Assembly (NCBI RefSeq): GCF_013184805.1
Contig: NZ_JAATNG010000006.1
Coordinates: 62,001 to 126,000, forward strand
Direction: 5' to 3'
Source of the DNA: Pseudoruegeria sp. HB172150
Lineage (GTDB): Bacteria > Pseudomonadota > Alphaproteobacteria > Rhodobacterales > Rhodobacteraceae
DNA: 64,000 nt
In this document: positions 25,834 to 35,010 of the stretch, in pieces
How the letters are laid out: each line of letters opens with the position of its first letter
Position numbering within the stretch: the first letter of the stretch is position 1
The notes under the pieces: generated by a model
Told to the model about the DNA's origin: nothing
The model's input: the letters and a program-made list of their open reading frames with translations, nothing else
The model's database searches: none
Position numbers and translations under genes: made by a program

Positions 25834-27711
25834 CTAACTCGCCCGCCGGATCCCCATCATCCGTGCCCGTGCGCGCGGGTCACTGTCGAACAGACTCGCA
25901 AGCTGCTCGGTCATCGCGCCGGCCAGCTGTTCCACATCCGTGATCGTCACCGCGCGCTGATAGTACCGCGTCACATCGTGCCCGATGCCGATGGCGATCA
26001 GTTCCACCTGCTTGCGCTTCTCCACCATCGCGATCACGTCGCGCAGGTGCTTCTCCAGATAGTTCGCCGGGTTCACCGACAGCGTCGAGTCGTCGACCGG
26101 CGCGCCGTCCGAGATCACCATCAGGATCTTCCGCGCCTCCGGCCGGTAGGCCACGCGCCGATGCGCCCATTCCAGCGCCTCGCCGTCGATGTTCTCCTTC
26201 AGCAGGCCTTCCTTCATCATCAGGCCCAGGTTGTCCCGCGACCGGCGCCACGGCGCATCCGCCGCCTTGTAGATGATGTGCCGCAGATCGTTCAGCCGCC
26301 CCGGCGACTGCGGCCGCCCGGCGTTCAGCCAGTCCTCCCGGCTCAGCCCGCCCTTCCAGGCCCGCGTCGTGAAGCCCAGGATCTCCACCTTCACGTCGCA
26401 CCGTTCCAGCGTCCGCGCCAGCACGTCGGCGCAGATCGCCGCGATGGAAATCGGCCGCCCGCGCATCGAGCCCGAATTGTCCAGCAGCAGCGTCACGACC
26501 GTATCGCGGAACTCGGTGTCCTTCTCGATCTTGAAGGACAAGGGCGTCGTCGGGTTCGCCACCACGCGCGCCAGACGGCCCGCGTCCAGCATCCCCTCTT
26601 CCAGGTCGAATTCCCACGCCCGGTTCTGCTGTGCCTGCAGCCGCCGCTGCAGCTTGTTCGCCAGCCGCCCCACGGCGCCCTTCAAAGGCTCCAGCTGCTG
26701 ATCCAGATAGGCGCGCAGCCGCTCCAGCTCCTGCGGCTCGGCGAGGTCCTCGGCCTTGATCTCCTCGTCGTGGTCGGTGGTGAAGGCCTTGTAATCCGGG
26801 TCCGCCTCGGAATGCGGCATCGGCGGCGGCGGTTCCATCGGCATGTCGCCTTCGGGCATCTCCGCCTCGTCCGACAGCTCCATGTCGTCCATCTCGTCCA
26901 TCGAGACCTGCGCCTCGGCGGCATCCATCTGCTCGTCCTGCGACTGCTCCGGCGTCGCGTCGGGATCCTGTTCGGCATCGTCCTCTTCGCTGCCGGTGCT
27001 TTCCGGATCCTCCTCCTGCTCCTCGGACGCCGCGTCGTCCTGATCCTCGTCCGACATCTCGTCGGGGTCGTCGCCCAGCTGGTCGCCGTAGCCCAGATCC
27101 TCGATCATCCCGCGCGCGAACTTCGCAAAGGCCGACTGGTCCGACAGCTTGTCCTGCAGGTCCTCCAGCCGCGCGCCCGTCTGATCCTCGATATGCTGGC
27201 GCCACAGCTCCATGACGTTGTTCGCCGAGACCGGCAGCGGCCGGCCCGTCGCCAGATGCCGGATCAGGTAGCCAGCAGCAGCAGCCAGCGGCGCCTCCGA
27301 CGACTCCGTGATCTGCCCGTAACCCTTGCGCTCCGCCTCAGCTTCGATCTTGGCGTCGATATTGGTCGCCGTGCCCGGCATCGATCGTGCGCCTACCGCC
27401 TCGCAGCGCGCTGTCTCCATCGCCTCGTAGATATCCCGCGCCATCTGCCCCGGAGGGGCATAGCGGTTATGGGTCGCCTCGTTGTGATGCTTGATCTTCA
27501 GCGCATAGGCGTCGGCGGTGCCGCGGGCCAGCAGCACCTCCTGCTTGGTCATGCGGCGGCTTACCTGCGGCAGGCGGACCGAGTCGTTCGAAGCGCCCGG
27601 CGGATCGACGGAATAGCTGACCTGCAGCTCCGGATCGTCGGCGATCACCTTGGTCGCCTCGGCAAGCGCCTTTTTGAACGGATCGGCCGGGTTGTCGTTG
27701 GGCTTTTTCAT
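25834..27711 (-). CDS. cobT: Aerobic cobaltochelatase subunit CobT
   Basis: 625 residues. CobT forms, with CobS, the AAA+/VWA complex that works with CobN to insert cobalt into hydrogenobyrinate a,c-diamide. The N-terminus ([22 protein letters not shown]) is typical. A strongly acidic Asp/Glu/Ser stretch (~215-300) follows, then the VWA domain with [15 protein letters not shown] near 408, and [13 protein letters not shown]. The C-terminus [20 protein letters not shown] and [13 protein letters not shown] is characteristic. CobS lies about 2 kb upstream on the same strand, separated by other genes; CobN is not in the window. Confidence 0.93.
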   Translation of the reverse strand: MKKPNDNPADPFKKALAEATKVIADDPELQVSYSVDPPGASNDSVRLPQVSRRMTKQEVLLARGTADAYALKIKHHNEATHNRYAPPGQMARDIYEAMETARCEAVGARSMPGTATNIDAKIEAEAERKGYGQITESSEAPLAAAAGYLIRHLATGRPLPVSANNVMELWRQHIEDQTGARLEDLQDKLSDQSAFAKFARGMIEDLGYGDQLGDDPDEMSDEDQDDAASEEQEEDPESTGSEEDDAEQDPDATPEQSQDEQMDAAEAQVSMDEMDDMELSDEAEMPEGDMPMEPPPPMPHSEADPDYKAFTTDHDEEIKAEDLAEPQELERLRAYLDQQLEPLKGAVGRLANKLQRRLQAQQNRAWEFDLEEGMLDAGRLARVVANPTTPLSFKIEKDTEFRDTVVTLLLDNSGSMRGRPISIAAICADVLARTLERCDVKVEILGFTTRAWKGGLSREDWLNAGRPQSPGRLNDLRHIIYKAADAPWRRSRDNLGLMMKEGLLKENIDGEALEWAHRRVAYRPEARKILMVISDGAPVDDSTLSVNPANYLEKHLRDVIAMVEKRKQVELIAIGIGHDVTRYYQRAVTITDVEQLAGAMTEQLASLFDSDPRARARMMGIRRAS

Positions 27712-27775
27712 ATGCCGATACATCGTCCCGCAGGCGGCGAAACGCAAGGCGGAACTGCGCCCGGATGCGCCCCGG

Positions 27776-28168
27776 TCAGCTGCCCAGTATCAGCATGTCG
27801 CAGGCCGCGATATGGCGGTCCGCCAGTGTCTGCGCATCGCGTCTTGTCCTGTCGTCGGTCGCGAAATCCGCCGCGCGGAACAGGGCGGCCTGCGCAACTT
27901 TTGCCTCGATCCGCCAGGTCAGCACCTCTCGCCCGGCCTCCCTGGGCTGAACCGCCTCCAGCAAATCCGCGAAACTGTTGCGCCGTGCCTCGGTCCGGCC
28001 CGAGGCGGGATCGTAGAGCAGCCGCTGATGTTCCATCAGGGCAGAGTAGCGGCCGGTGCAATTGGCGAATTCCCGAACCAGGTCAAAGGATTGAGCGGCA
28101 GACGCCGCAGCCGGGAGGCTGAGAAGGATAACGGCGGCGCCTGCGCAGGTCGTTCTTTTTATGCCCAT
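27776..28168 (-). CDS. Small exported protein of unknown function
   Basis: 130 residues. A signal peptide ([19 protein letters not shown]) precedes a helical domain with two Cys: [17 protein letters not shown] and [14 protein letters not shown], which could form a disulfide in the periplasm. I recall similar short proteins near cobT in roseobacters but cannot assign a role. It lies 64 bases upstream of cobT on the same strand and may share its transcript. Confidence 0.65.
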   Translation of the reverse strand: MGIKRTTCAGAAVILLSLPAAASAAQSFDLVREFANCTGRYSALMEHQRLLYDPASGRTEARRNSFADLLEAVQPREAGREVLTWRIEAKVAQAALFRAADFATDDRTRRDAQTLADRHIAACDMLILGS

Positions 28169-28311
28169 GAATCACACATTATCATCAAAATACTGCCAAT
28201 CAATTAGGCGATATGAAAACAATGTAACGGGAAATTCCGGCGCGAAATGGGCGCCGGTTTGTCAGGGCAAGGCCGGAAAAGCCGGATTGAACGGATTGGG
28301 ACCCGGTCCGC

Positions 28312-28761
28312 TCAACCTTCCTTCGCGTCGTACTCGGCCCGCGCCGCCTCGATCCGGTCGATGTTCTCCAGCGTCCAGCGCGCCAGCCCGCTGACCGGCA
28401 CCAGCAGACAGCGGCCAAGTTGCGTCAGCTCATATTCCACCGCCGGCGGCCGCGATGGCGTCACCGTCCGCAGGACGAATCCGTCCCGCTCCAGATTGCG
28501 CAGCGTGGTCGTCAGCATCTTCTGGGAAATGTTGCCGATCTCGCGGCGCAGGGCGTTGAACCGCATCGGCCCGTTCCCGAGATAGGACACGATCAGCACC
28601 GTCCACTTGTCGCCGATCCGCTGCAGCATCGACGAAACGGCCATGCAGTCCGACCCGCCCTGGTCGACTTTTCCTGAAAATTCAGACGCTTGCGCGTGTT
28701 TTGTGCCCGCCTGCACAGATCCTGTGCGTTGATCGGGGGCGGCATGAGGTGGTTTCATCAA
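28312..28761 (-). CDS. HxlR-family winged-helix regulator
   Basis: 149 residues. After an unusual ~38-residue N-terminal extension the HxlR domain begins at Cys39: CMAVSSMLQRIGDKWTVLIV, GPMRFNALRREIGNISQKML (recognition helix) and LRNLERDGFVLRTVTPSRPP. An N-terminal Cys before the DNA-binding domain is the redox-sensing position in YodB/HypR/QorR members. Divergent from the FMN reductase gene; the 76-base gap contains AGATAA-N5-TTATCT, a likely operator. I infer that it represses itself and the reductase until thiol-reactive electrophiles or quinones appear. Confidence 0.85.
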   Translation of the reverse strand: MMKPPHAAPDQRTGSVQAGTKHAQASEFSGKVDQGGSDCMAVSSMLQRIGDKWTVLIVSYLGNGPMRFNALRREIGNISQKMLTTTLRNLERDGFVLRTVTPSRPPAVEYELTQLGRCLLVPVSGLARWTLENIDRIEAARAEYDAKEG

Positions 28762-28780
28762 AGTGCCTCCTTGCGGTATC

Positions 28781-28797
28781 AGATAACTTTTTTATCT
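28781..28797. promoter_or_regulatory. Candidate HxlR operator
   Basis: Perfect inverted repeat AGATAA-CTTTT-TTATCT in the short region between the HxlR regulator and the FMN reductase. The position lets one dimer control both divergent promoters. Binding not demonstrated. Confidence 0.55.
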
Positions 28798-28837
28798 CTG
28801 GTTTCCAGTAGAAACCTACATCCCCGTGGAGAGTGAA

Positions 28838-29443
28838 ATGACCAAACCCCGTATTGCCGTGATCCTCGGCACCACACGTCCGTCCCGCTGGGGCCACGTA
28901 CCCGCCGACTGGATCAAATCCCGCATCGAAGCCGATGGCCGGCTGGATGCCGACATCCTCGACATCGCTGATTACGACCTGCCCATGTTCGACGAAATGG
29001 CGTCGAACAAGTGGATGCCGTCCCAGAACCCGAATGCCGTGAAGTGGCAGGAAGACCTCGCCAAATATGACGGCTACGTCTTCGTCGTCGCCGAGTACAA
29101 CCACTCGATTTCCGGCGCCCTGAAGAACGCGCTCGACCAGGCTTTCCTCGAATGGAACCACAAGCCCGCCGCGATGGTCGGCTACGGCGGCGTCGGCGCG
29201 GCCCGCGCCGTTGAACACCTGCGCCTGATCGCTGTCGAACTGTCGATGGTCAATGTCGCCCCGGCCGTCCATATCGGCGGCGGCGACTTCATCAAGGTGC
29301 ACCCGCTGGGCGGCGATCCGAAGCCGCTGTCCGAGATTGAAGCCTCGATCGGCGCCTCCGCTGACGCGATGATCGGCGAACTGGCCTGGTGGGCTGGCCT
29401 GCTGAAAGACGCCCGCGCGGAAAAACAGAAGGCCGCGGCCTGA
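28838..29443 (+). CDS. NADPH-dependent FMN reductase (flavodoxin fold)
   Basis: 201 residues. RIAVILGTTRPSRWG is the FMN phosphate loop; YVFVVAEYNHSISGALKNALD holds the P-x-Y-N-H-like flavin motif with Glu instead of Pro before Tyr; KPAAMVGYGGVGAARAVEHLR is the third family block. Such enzymes reduce quinones, azo compounds or free flavin at the expense of NADPH. ATG 28838 has GGAGA five bases upstream; GTG 28826 is rejected. Divergent from the HxlR regulator, which probably controls it; a hairpin follows the stop codon. Confidence 0.85.
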   Translation: MTKPRIAVILGTTRPSRWGHVPADWIKSRIEADGRLDADILDIADYDLPMFDEMASNKWMPSQNPNAVKWQEDLAKYDGYVFVVAEYNHSISGALKNALDQAFLEWNHKPAAMVGYGGVGAARAVEHLRLIAVELSMVNVAPAVHIGGGDFIKVHPLGGDPKPLSEIEASIGASADAMIGELAWWAGLLKDARAEKQKAAA

Positions 29444-29463
29444 CATACCCGCGAAACGCGAAA

Positions 29464-29481
29464 GGGCCGGTCACCCGGCCC
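29464..29481. terminator. Hairpin between convergent FMN reductase and cobS
   Basis: GGGCCGG-TCAC-CCGGCCC, 7-bp perfect stem, 20 bases after the reductase stop. There is no clear T-run, but it sits between two convergent genes and may serve both. Confidence 0.6.
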
Positions 29482-29553
29482 TCGATCGCAAAAGTCTGAT
29501 CGTATCCCCGGCATGCGGCCCCTTGATCAAAGGCCGCCGCGCCGGGGGTCGCC

Positions 29554-30540
29554 TTACCCCAGGCTGACGCTCGCCGCGCTTTCCGGCAGCTCCTCGTCAA
29601 AGCAGCGCTGGTAGAACTCCGCCACCGTCTCGCGCTCCAGCTCGTCGCACTTGTTCAGGAACGTCACCCGGAACGCATAGCCGATATCGCGGAAGATCTC
29701 GGCGTTCTGCGCCCAGTTGATGACCGTCCGCGGCGACATCACCGTCGACAACTCGCCATTCATGAAGGCCGTCCGCGACAGGTCTGCGACAGTCACCATC
29801 TGGCTGATCTGCTTGCGGCCCTTCTCGGTGTTGTAATGCGGGTTCTTCGCAAGAACGATGTTGGTCTCGGCGTCATGCGACAGGTAGTTCAGCGTCGCCA
29901 CCAGCGACCACCGGTCCATCTGCGCCTGGTTGATCTGTTGAACCCCGTGATAGAGGCCGGTCGTGTCACCCAGACCAACCGTGTTCGCCGTTGCGAACAG
30001 GCGGAAATACGGATGCGGCGTGATCACCTCGTTCTGGTCCAGCAGCGTCAGCTTGCCGTCATGCTCCAGCACCCGCTGGATCACGAACATGACGTCCGCG
30101 CGGCCCGCATCGTATTCGTCAAAGACGATGGCGGTCGGGTTCCGCAGCGCCCAGGGCAGGATCCCGTCCTGGAATTCGGTCACCTGCACGCCCTCGCGCA
30201 GCTTGATCACGTCCTTCCCGATCAGGTCAATCCGGCTGATGTGGCTGTCGAGGTTCACCCGCACACACGGCCAGTTCAGCCGCGCCGCGACCTGCTCGAT
30301 ATGGGTCGACTTGCCAGTGCCGTGATAACCTTGGATGATCAGCCGGCGGTTCCGGCTGAATGCGGCAAGGATCGCCAGCGTCGTGTCCGGATCGAACTTG
30401 TAGGTCGTATCCAGCTCTGGCACCCGGTCGGTGCGTTCGGCGAACCCCTTCACCTTCATGTCCGAGTCGATGCCGAACACATCGCGGACATCGAGTTCTT
30501 CCGTCGGCTTCGCCGTGATATCCAGTATACCGTCCGCCAT
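29554..30540 (-). CDS. cobS: Aerobic cobaltochelatase subunit CobS
   Basis: 328-residue AAA+ ATPase subunit of the cobalt chelatase CobNST for vitamin B12 synthesis. Walker A GYHGTGKS at 71-78, Walker [17 protein letters not shown], sensor [18 protein letters not shown], and arginine finger region. The opening ([18 protein letters not shown]) is typical of alphaproteobacterial CobS. It is preceded by a J-domain gene on the same strand, a neighbour I recall in many Rhodobacterales. CobT is encoded 1.8 kb downstream. Confidence 0.95.
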   Translation of the reverse strand: MADGILDITAKPTEELDVRDVFGIDSDMKVKGFAERTDRVPELDTTYKFDPDTTLAILAAFSRNRRLIIQGYHGTGKSTHIEQVAARLNWPCVRVNLDSHISRIDLIGKDVIKLREGVQVTEFQDGILPWALRNPTAIVFDEYDAGRADVMFVIQRVLEHDGKLTLLDQNEVITPHPYFRLFATANTVGLGDTTGLYHGVQQINQAQMDRWSLVATLNYLSHDAETNIVLAKNPHYNTEKGRKQISQMVTVADLSRTAFMNGELSTVMSPRTVINWAQNAEIFRDIGYAFRVTFLNKCDELERETVAEFYQRCFDEELPESAASVSLG

Positions 30541-30663
30541 GTCGACCTCTGCTCAGGGGATTCGTCTGCGCTGCAGGATCCTCGGACCCCGCCGCGGGTC
30601 TTCATGGGGGATTATGACGGGGAGGTCAACGCATCGCTGCGTTGCGGCGGGCGGTGCCGCGCC

Positions 30664-31296
30664 TCAGTTCTGAAAGTTGCGGCTGTCCTTGATCTGGTCC
30701 CAGGCCCAGACAACTTCCTGCAGCTGCTCTTCGTGGCCCCGGTCGCCGCCGTTCATATCCGGGTGCAGCACCTTGATCAGCGCCTTGTAGCTCTTGCGGA
30801 TCTCGGACTTGGCCCAGTGATCCTTGGCATCGAGGATATCCAGCGCGCGGCGTTCCGTCGGCGGCAGCTTGCGCGTGCCGGTGATCGACTTGCCCGGATT
30901 GCGCGTCGCGTTCTCGCCCAGCACCTGGTGCGGGTCGTCGATTCCCAGCCGCGCCCAGGCGCGCTGTTCTTCCCCCGGCTTGGCGAATGGCTTGGTCTCG
31001 CGGCCCCAGACCCGATCCTGTTCCATCTGCTCCTCGAACTCTTCCTCGGTCGTGCCGTTGAAGAAGTTCCATTTCAGATTGTACTCGCGCACGTGCTCCT
31101 TGCAGAACCAAAGGTACTCGTCCAGGTGATCCGGAGACCGCGGCGCGCGGTACTGTCCCGCTTCCGTGCATCCGGGGTGCTCGCACTCGCGCTGCGAGGT
31201 CTCGAACGCGCCCGACATCCCCCGTTTTCCACGGTTGCGTTTCTTCTTGTCGGAAGAGACGCGGATGTCAAAGCCGAACGGATCAGGATTCGCCAT
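30664..31296 (-). CDS. J-domain (DnaJ-class) molecular chaperone
   Basis: 210 residues with the J domain at the C-terminus (~150-208): RRALDILDAKDHWAKSEIRK and YKALIKVLHPDMNGGDRGHE contain the HPD tripeptide needed to stimulate DnaK. The N-terminal part has CEHPGCTEAGQYRAPRS and WFCKEHVREYN, a Cys4/His-like set that could bind zinc. This C-terminal-J architecture is the alphaproteobacterial type found beside cobS. Divergent from bolA, 76 bases apart. Confidence 0.85.
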   Translation of the reverse strand: MANPDPFGFDIRVSSDKKKRNRGKRGMSGAFETSQRECEHPGCTEAGQYRAPRSPDHLDEYLWFCKEHVREYNLKWNFFNGTTEEEFEEQMEQDRVWGRETKPFAKPGEEQRAWARLGIDDPHQVLGENATRNPGKSITGTRKLPPTERRALDILDAKDHWAKSEIRKSYKALIKVLHPDMNGGDRGHEEQLQEVVWAWDQIKDSRNFQN

Positions 31297-31372
31297 TGTA
31301 GTCTGCCTTTGCTACTCGGACACGGAAGTCTAATGGTTTTGCCGCCGGATTGAAGGGGGCGGAAAGGAAAAA

Positions 31373-31630
31373 ATGAAACTGTCACAGACCATCGAGCAGC
31401 GTCTGCGCGAAACCTTTGCACCCGACGAGCTAACTGTCGAAGACGAAAGCGAAAAGCATCGCGGGCATGCCGGGTATCGCGAAGGGGGCGACAGCCATTT
31501 CCGGGTTCACATCCGCGCTGCCGCCTTCGGTCCGATGAGCCGTCTCGAACGCCACCGCGCGATCCATGCAGCGCTGGGCGAAGACGTCATGACAAGCCTT
31601 CACGCCCTGGCGCTGCACATCGAAAGTTAA
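31373..31630 (+). CDS. bolA: BolA-family protein
   Basis: 85 residues, full-length BolA/IbaG fold. SEKHRGHAGYREGGDSHFRVHI contains the conserved His and the GDSHF segment, followed by MSRLERHRAIHAAL and LHALALHIES with the conserved His used for Fe-S binding with monothiol glutaredoxins. Role: iron-sulfur or iron regulation. AAAGGA lies just before ATG 31373. Convergent with the DUF4177 gene, three bases apart. Confidence 0.92.
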   Translation: MKLSQTIEQRLRETFAPDELTVEDESEKHRGHAGYREGGDSHFRVHIRAAAFGPMSRLERHRAIHAALGEDVMTSLHALALHIES

Positions 31631-31633
31631 GGT

Positions 31634-32209
31634 CTACCGCGCCGCTATTCCAGGCGCCTTGTCGCTCGCTTCGGGATGCCGGGCCGCGCCCAGCCGCGGC
31701 GTGTGCCCCTCCTGGCTGCGCGACGAGAATGTCAGCCCCTCTGTCTTTGGTTCAGCCTCTGTCTCCTCCGGCGCCGGGGCCGCGTCTGCACCGGTCTCCG
31801 CGTCCTGCGGGTGGTGGCCGGCGGAATGGAATTCCGGCACCTCAGCCTCCTCGCGCGCGACGGCCTCCGGTTCGGCGGCGGGCGCGGGCTCAGGCTCGGC
31901 CAGGGGGGCAGGGGCTGCCACCGGCGCCGTTGCCGCAACGGGCGCAGCCCGCATCTCCACCGGCACGCGTTCCTCGCCGCCGATCACCCGGCGAAACACC
32001 AGCATGTTCTGGAAATTCGTCGTCCGCCCGGTCAGCCCGCTGCGTTCCTCGCAGGGCAGGGTGTCGGTCCGCTGATACTCCCAGCCATCCGCGCCGTAGG
32101 CGTTCATGATCTCCGCAAGTTCATGGGCAAAGCGATCTTCGGTGGTCTTCACACCTTTGATCTTCCGGGCTTTTTTAGGCGCCGGCACGACCTTGTATTC
32201 GTATCGCAT
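31634..32209 (-). CDS. DUF4177 domain protein with Ala/Glu/Pro tail
   Basis: 191 residues. The first ~75 hold a DUF4177-like domain: YEYKVVPAPKKARKIKGVKT, ELAEIMNAYGADGWEYQRTD and FQNMLVFRRVIG. The remainder is a low-complexity Ala/Pro/Glu-rich tail ending EGHTPRLGAARHPEA. No signal peptide or membrane span. Function unknown. Confidence 0.72.
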   Translation of the reverse strand: MRYEYKVVPAPKKARKIKGVKTTEDRFAHELAEIMNAYGADGWEYQRTDTLPCEERSGLTGRTTNFQNMLVFRRVIGGEERVPVEMRAAPVAATAPVAAPAPLAEPEPAPAAEPEAVAREEAEVPEFHSAGHHPQDAETGADAAPAPEETEAEPKTEGLTFSSRSQEGHTPRLGAARHPEASDKAPGIAAR

Positions 32210-32301
32210 GACCCCCTCCGGATGCTGCGCCGCGGGACACTAGCAGATGGGGAGGGCAAGGGAAAGCGGCAGGCAGGCATCGGGGCGGGAAATGGCCGGG
32301 T

Positions 32302-32544
32302 CTAGGTGGAGAGGCGGGTGCGGAGGTGGTCCCGCAGGCGGGCGGCCTTGTCGTAATTGAAGGCCATATGCCCCGGGTCGAAGACTTCCAGAGCTGCCTC
32401 CACATGTACCATAGCCGCCTCCAGATGCGGGCGCGGATCGGCGGTGCCGTCGGTATCCGCGATGGCCAATTCGGCAATCGCCAAATTGTCCTGTGCTTTC
32501 GCCCAGTCCACCGGACAGTCTGTGTGGATGAAGAAGACAGGCAA
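32302..32544 (-). CDS. Short protein with a single TPR-like unit
   Basis: 80 residues: VDWAKAQDNLAIAELAIADT and HLEAAMVHVEAALEVFDPGH resemble one pair of helices from the DWAxTQNNLG-type tetratricopeptide repeats, followed by YDKAARLRDHLRTRL. It may be a standalone one-unit relic or a small helical-bundle protein. Composition is normal for the genome. Function unknown. Confidence 0.5.
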   Translation of the reverse strand: MPVFFIHTDCPVDWAKAQDNLAIAELAIADTDGTADPRPHLEAAMVHVEAALEVFDPGHMAFNYDKAARLRDHLRTRLST

Positions 32545-32677
32545 GATAATTCTCTGCCCGCGCGGCGTGAGTATTGCCTTTGTGGCGGTCAGTATCGCCG
32601 CCGCATTCGGTGCGCCAACGACACCGGTAATGCTGACTTCCGCCGGTCTTTACGCACTATTGGCGTGGATCGGCTGA
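32528..32677 (+). CDS. Possible 49-residue membrane peptide
   Basis: A short frame from ATG 32528: basic start (KKTGKIILCPRG) then VSIAFVAVSIAAAFG and MLTSAGLYALLAWIG, two hydrophobic stretches. Its first bases overlap the start of the TPR-like gene on the other strand. I include it as a possible small membrane protein; evidence is hydrophobicity only. Confidence 0.25.
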   Translation: MKKTGKIILCPRGVSIAFVAVSIAAAFGAPTTPVMLTSAGLYALLAWIG

Positions 32678-32781
32678 TTCAGAAAGAAGGGTGGAGACGG
32701 AAACCCGTCCCCACCCTATGTTAGCGCAAACATAAACAAAATCAGAGCCTTGACCCCCCGTCCCCATGGGGACGCCCCGGA

Positions 32782-34293
32782 TCAGAGCCCCAGTTTGGCC
32801 GCCACCAGCTCGTTCACCGCCTTCGGGTTGGCCTTGCCGCCCGTGGCCTTCATCACCTGGCCTACGAACCACCCCGCCAGCTTCGGATTGGCCTTGGCCT
32901 TCTCCACCTGCTCTGGGTTCGCCGCGATCACCTCGTCCACCGCCGCCTCGATGGCGCCGGTATCGGTGACCTGCTTCATCCCCCGCTGCTCCACGATCAG
33001 CGACGGGTCGCCCCCCTCGGTATAGACGATCTCGAAGAGGTCCTTCGCGATCTTGCCCGAGATGTCGCCCTTCTGGATCAGCGAGATGATCCCGCCCAGC
33101 TGTGCCGGACTCATCGGGCTGTCGGTGATCTCCCGGTCGTCCTTCTTCAGCCGCCCGAACAGCTCGTTGATGACCCAGTTCGCCGCCAGCTTCCCGTCCG
33201 ACGCCGCCGCGACCTCCTCGAAGAAATGCGCCGACACCACGTCCGCCGTCAGCACCCCCGCATCGTACTCGGTCATCCCGTAGTCCGCCACGAACCGCGC
33301 CTTCTTCTCATCCGGCAGCTCCGGCAGCGAGGCGGCGATATCGTCGACCCAGGCCTGCTCGATCTCCAGCGGCAAAAGGTCGGGGCAGGGGAAGTAGCGA
33401 TAGTCATGCGCCTCTTCCTTCGACCGCATCGACCGCGTCTCGCCCTTGTCCGGATCGTAAAGCCGCGTCTCCTGCTCGACCGTCCCGCCGCCCTCGACGA
33501 TCCCGATCTGCCGCCGCGCCTCGTATTCGATGGCCTGCTGGATGAACCGCATCGAGTTCATGTTCTTGATCTCGCAGCGCGTGCCCAGATGCGAGAAATC
33601 CTGCGTCTCCTGGTATTTCTCGTAGGCCCCCGGCAGGCACACCGACACGTTCACGTCCGCCCGCAGGTTCCCGTTCTGCATGTTGCCGTCGCAGGTCCCC
33701 AGATAGCGCAGGATCTGCCGCAGCTTGCCGACATAGGCCGCCGCCTCCTCGGGCCCGCGGATATCCGGGCGGCTGACGATCTCCATCAGCGCCACGCCCG
33801 TCCGGTTCAGATCGACGAAGGTGTAATGCGGGTCCATGTCGTGGATCGACTTGCCCGCGTCCTGCTCCAGGTGGATCCGCTCGATCCGCACCAGCCGCGC
33901 CACGCCCGGCCCCATATCCACCAGCACCTCGCCCTCGCCGACGATCGGGTGAAAGAGCTGGCTGATCTGATAGCCCTGCGGCAGGTCCGGATAGAAATAG
34001 TTCTTCCGGTCGAAGGCGCTGACCAGGTTGATCGCCGCCTTCAGCCCCAGCCCCGTCCGCACCGCCTGCGCGACGCAGAACTCGTTGATCACCGGCAGCA
34101 TCCCCGGCATCGCCGCGTCCACGAAGGCGACGTTGGAATTGGGCTCTGCCCCGAACTCCGTCGACGCGCCGGAAAACAGCTTGGACTTCGAAGCTACCTG
34201 GGCATGTACCTCCAGCCCGATCACCAGTTCCCAGTCGCTCTGTGCGCCCTGTATGACTTTCGGTTTCGGGGGCTCGAAGGTGAGGTCCAGCAT
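32782..34293 (-). CDS. gatB: Aspartyl/glutamyl-tRNA(Asn/Gln) amidotransferase subunit B
   Basis: 503 residues. Subunit of the GatCAB complex that converts Glu-tRNA(Gln) or Asp-tRNA(Asn) to the amide form. [20 protein letters not shown] opens the kinase-like domain; [33 protein letters not shown] and [17 protein letters not shown] are hallmark segments. The C-terminal YqeY-like tail domain closes with [20 protein letters not shown]. Monocistronic; gatA and gatC are not in the window. Confidence 0.97.
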   Translation of the reverse strand: MLDLTFEPPKPKVIQGAQSDWELVIGLEVHAQVASKSKLFSGASTEFGAEPNSNVAFVDAAMPGMLPVINEFCVAQAVRTGLGLKAAINLVSAFDRKNYFYPDLPQGYQISQLFHPIVGEGEVLVDMGPGVARLVRIERIHLEQDAGKSIHDMDPHYTFVDLNRTGVALMEIVSRPDIRGPEEAAAYVGKLRQILRYLGTCDGNMQNGNLRADVNVSVCLPGAYEKYQETQDFSHLGTRCEIKNMNSMRFIQQAIEYEARRQIGIVEGGGTVEQETRLYDPDKGETRSMRSKEEAHDYRYFPCPDLLPLEIEQAWVDDIAASLPELPDEKKARFVADYGMTEYDAGVLTADVVSAHFFEEVAAASDGKLAANWVINELFGRLKKDDREITDSPMSPAQLGGIISLIQKGDISGKIAKDLFEIVYTEGGDPSLIVEQRGMKQVTDTGAIEAAVDEVIAANPEQVEKAKANPKLAGWFVGQVMKATGGKANPKAVNELVAAKLGL

Positions 34294-34371
34294 GGCTATC
34301 CGCTCCGGTTCGGGGATCGGAGCGTGTTGTAGGCGAGGGCAGGGGGAGGGGCAAGCACGGATGCGGCCCGC

Positions 34372-35010
34372 TCAGTGTTCCACAAGCGCCTTTGCCATCC
34401 GGGCAACCGTTTCGCTCAGTACAGCCCAGGCGGCGTCCGATGTCAGGTCCATCCCGTCATAGATAGGAGTCAGCCGGGCTCGGGTCGTCAGGTAATTCAC
34501 CGAGCCTCCAAGCAATGCGAAGGCCGGCCCCAGCCGTTCTCTTGCGTTGTCCTGCGGCAAGCCGAAGCGGCCCGCCACCGCAGCAAGTAGTTCGGCCGAC
34601 CGGCGTTCGCGCAGTTCCTCCAGGCACTCGGTCAGGGCGTTCCGCTCCGACATCTCCCAAGCCAGCACTTCCAATGTCACCGGATGTGCGCGCAGGAAAG
34701 CAGCGTGGCGTTCGAAAATCAGCGCAATCGCGTCTGGCAGCTCTTCTGGGGTGTCCGGCAACGGGTCAGCCAGCAGGTCCTCGGGCCGCCACCAGAAATC
34801 GGCCGTCTCAGAATATGCGCGAACCAGTTCGGGCAGCCCACCGAAGTACCGATAGATCATCACTTTGTCGGTACCGGCCTGGCGCGCCACGGCATTCACG
34901 CCGACCGCGCCAAATCCTTTCTTCGCGATGATCTCACCCAATGCAGTGATCAGGCGGGCCTCGGTGCCCGCCCGTTCCCGCACTCGGTTGGTCTCGGATT
35001 CATCTGCCAT
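34372..35010 (-). CDS. TetR-family transcriptional regulator
   Basis: 212 residues. The N-terminal helix-turn-helix reads RLITALGEIIAKKGFGAVGV and AVARQAGTDKVMIYRYFGGL. The C-terminal ligand domain (~70-212) is helical with ALIFERHAAFLRAHPVTLEV and resembles TetR_C domains of unknown ligand. ATG 35010 overlaps the end of the lipoprotein gene by eleven bases, so both are in one operon. Two palindromes GTCACC-N4-GGTGAC upstream of the operon are its likely operators, implying autorepression and control of the divergent arsH. Confidence 0.85.
   Translation of the reverse strand: MADESETNRVRERAGTEARLITALGEIIAKKGFGAVGVNAVARQAGTDKVMIYRYFGGLPELVRAYSETADFWWRPEDLLADPLPDTPEELPDAIALIFERHAAFLRAHPVTLEVLAWEMSERNALTECLEELRERRSAELLAAVAGRFGLPQDNARERLGPAFALLGGSVNYLTTRARLTPIYDGMDLTSDAAWAVLSETVARMAKALVEH

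Noticed and set aside
23701-28122. Very long open frame on the plus strand
   Set aside because: It lies antisense to aminopeptidase P and cobT, both with clear motifs; its composition (Arg/His/Pro/Leu-rich) is typical of GC-rich shadow frames.
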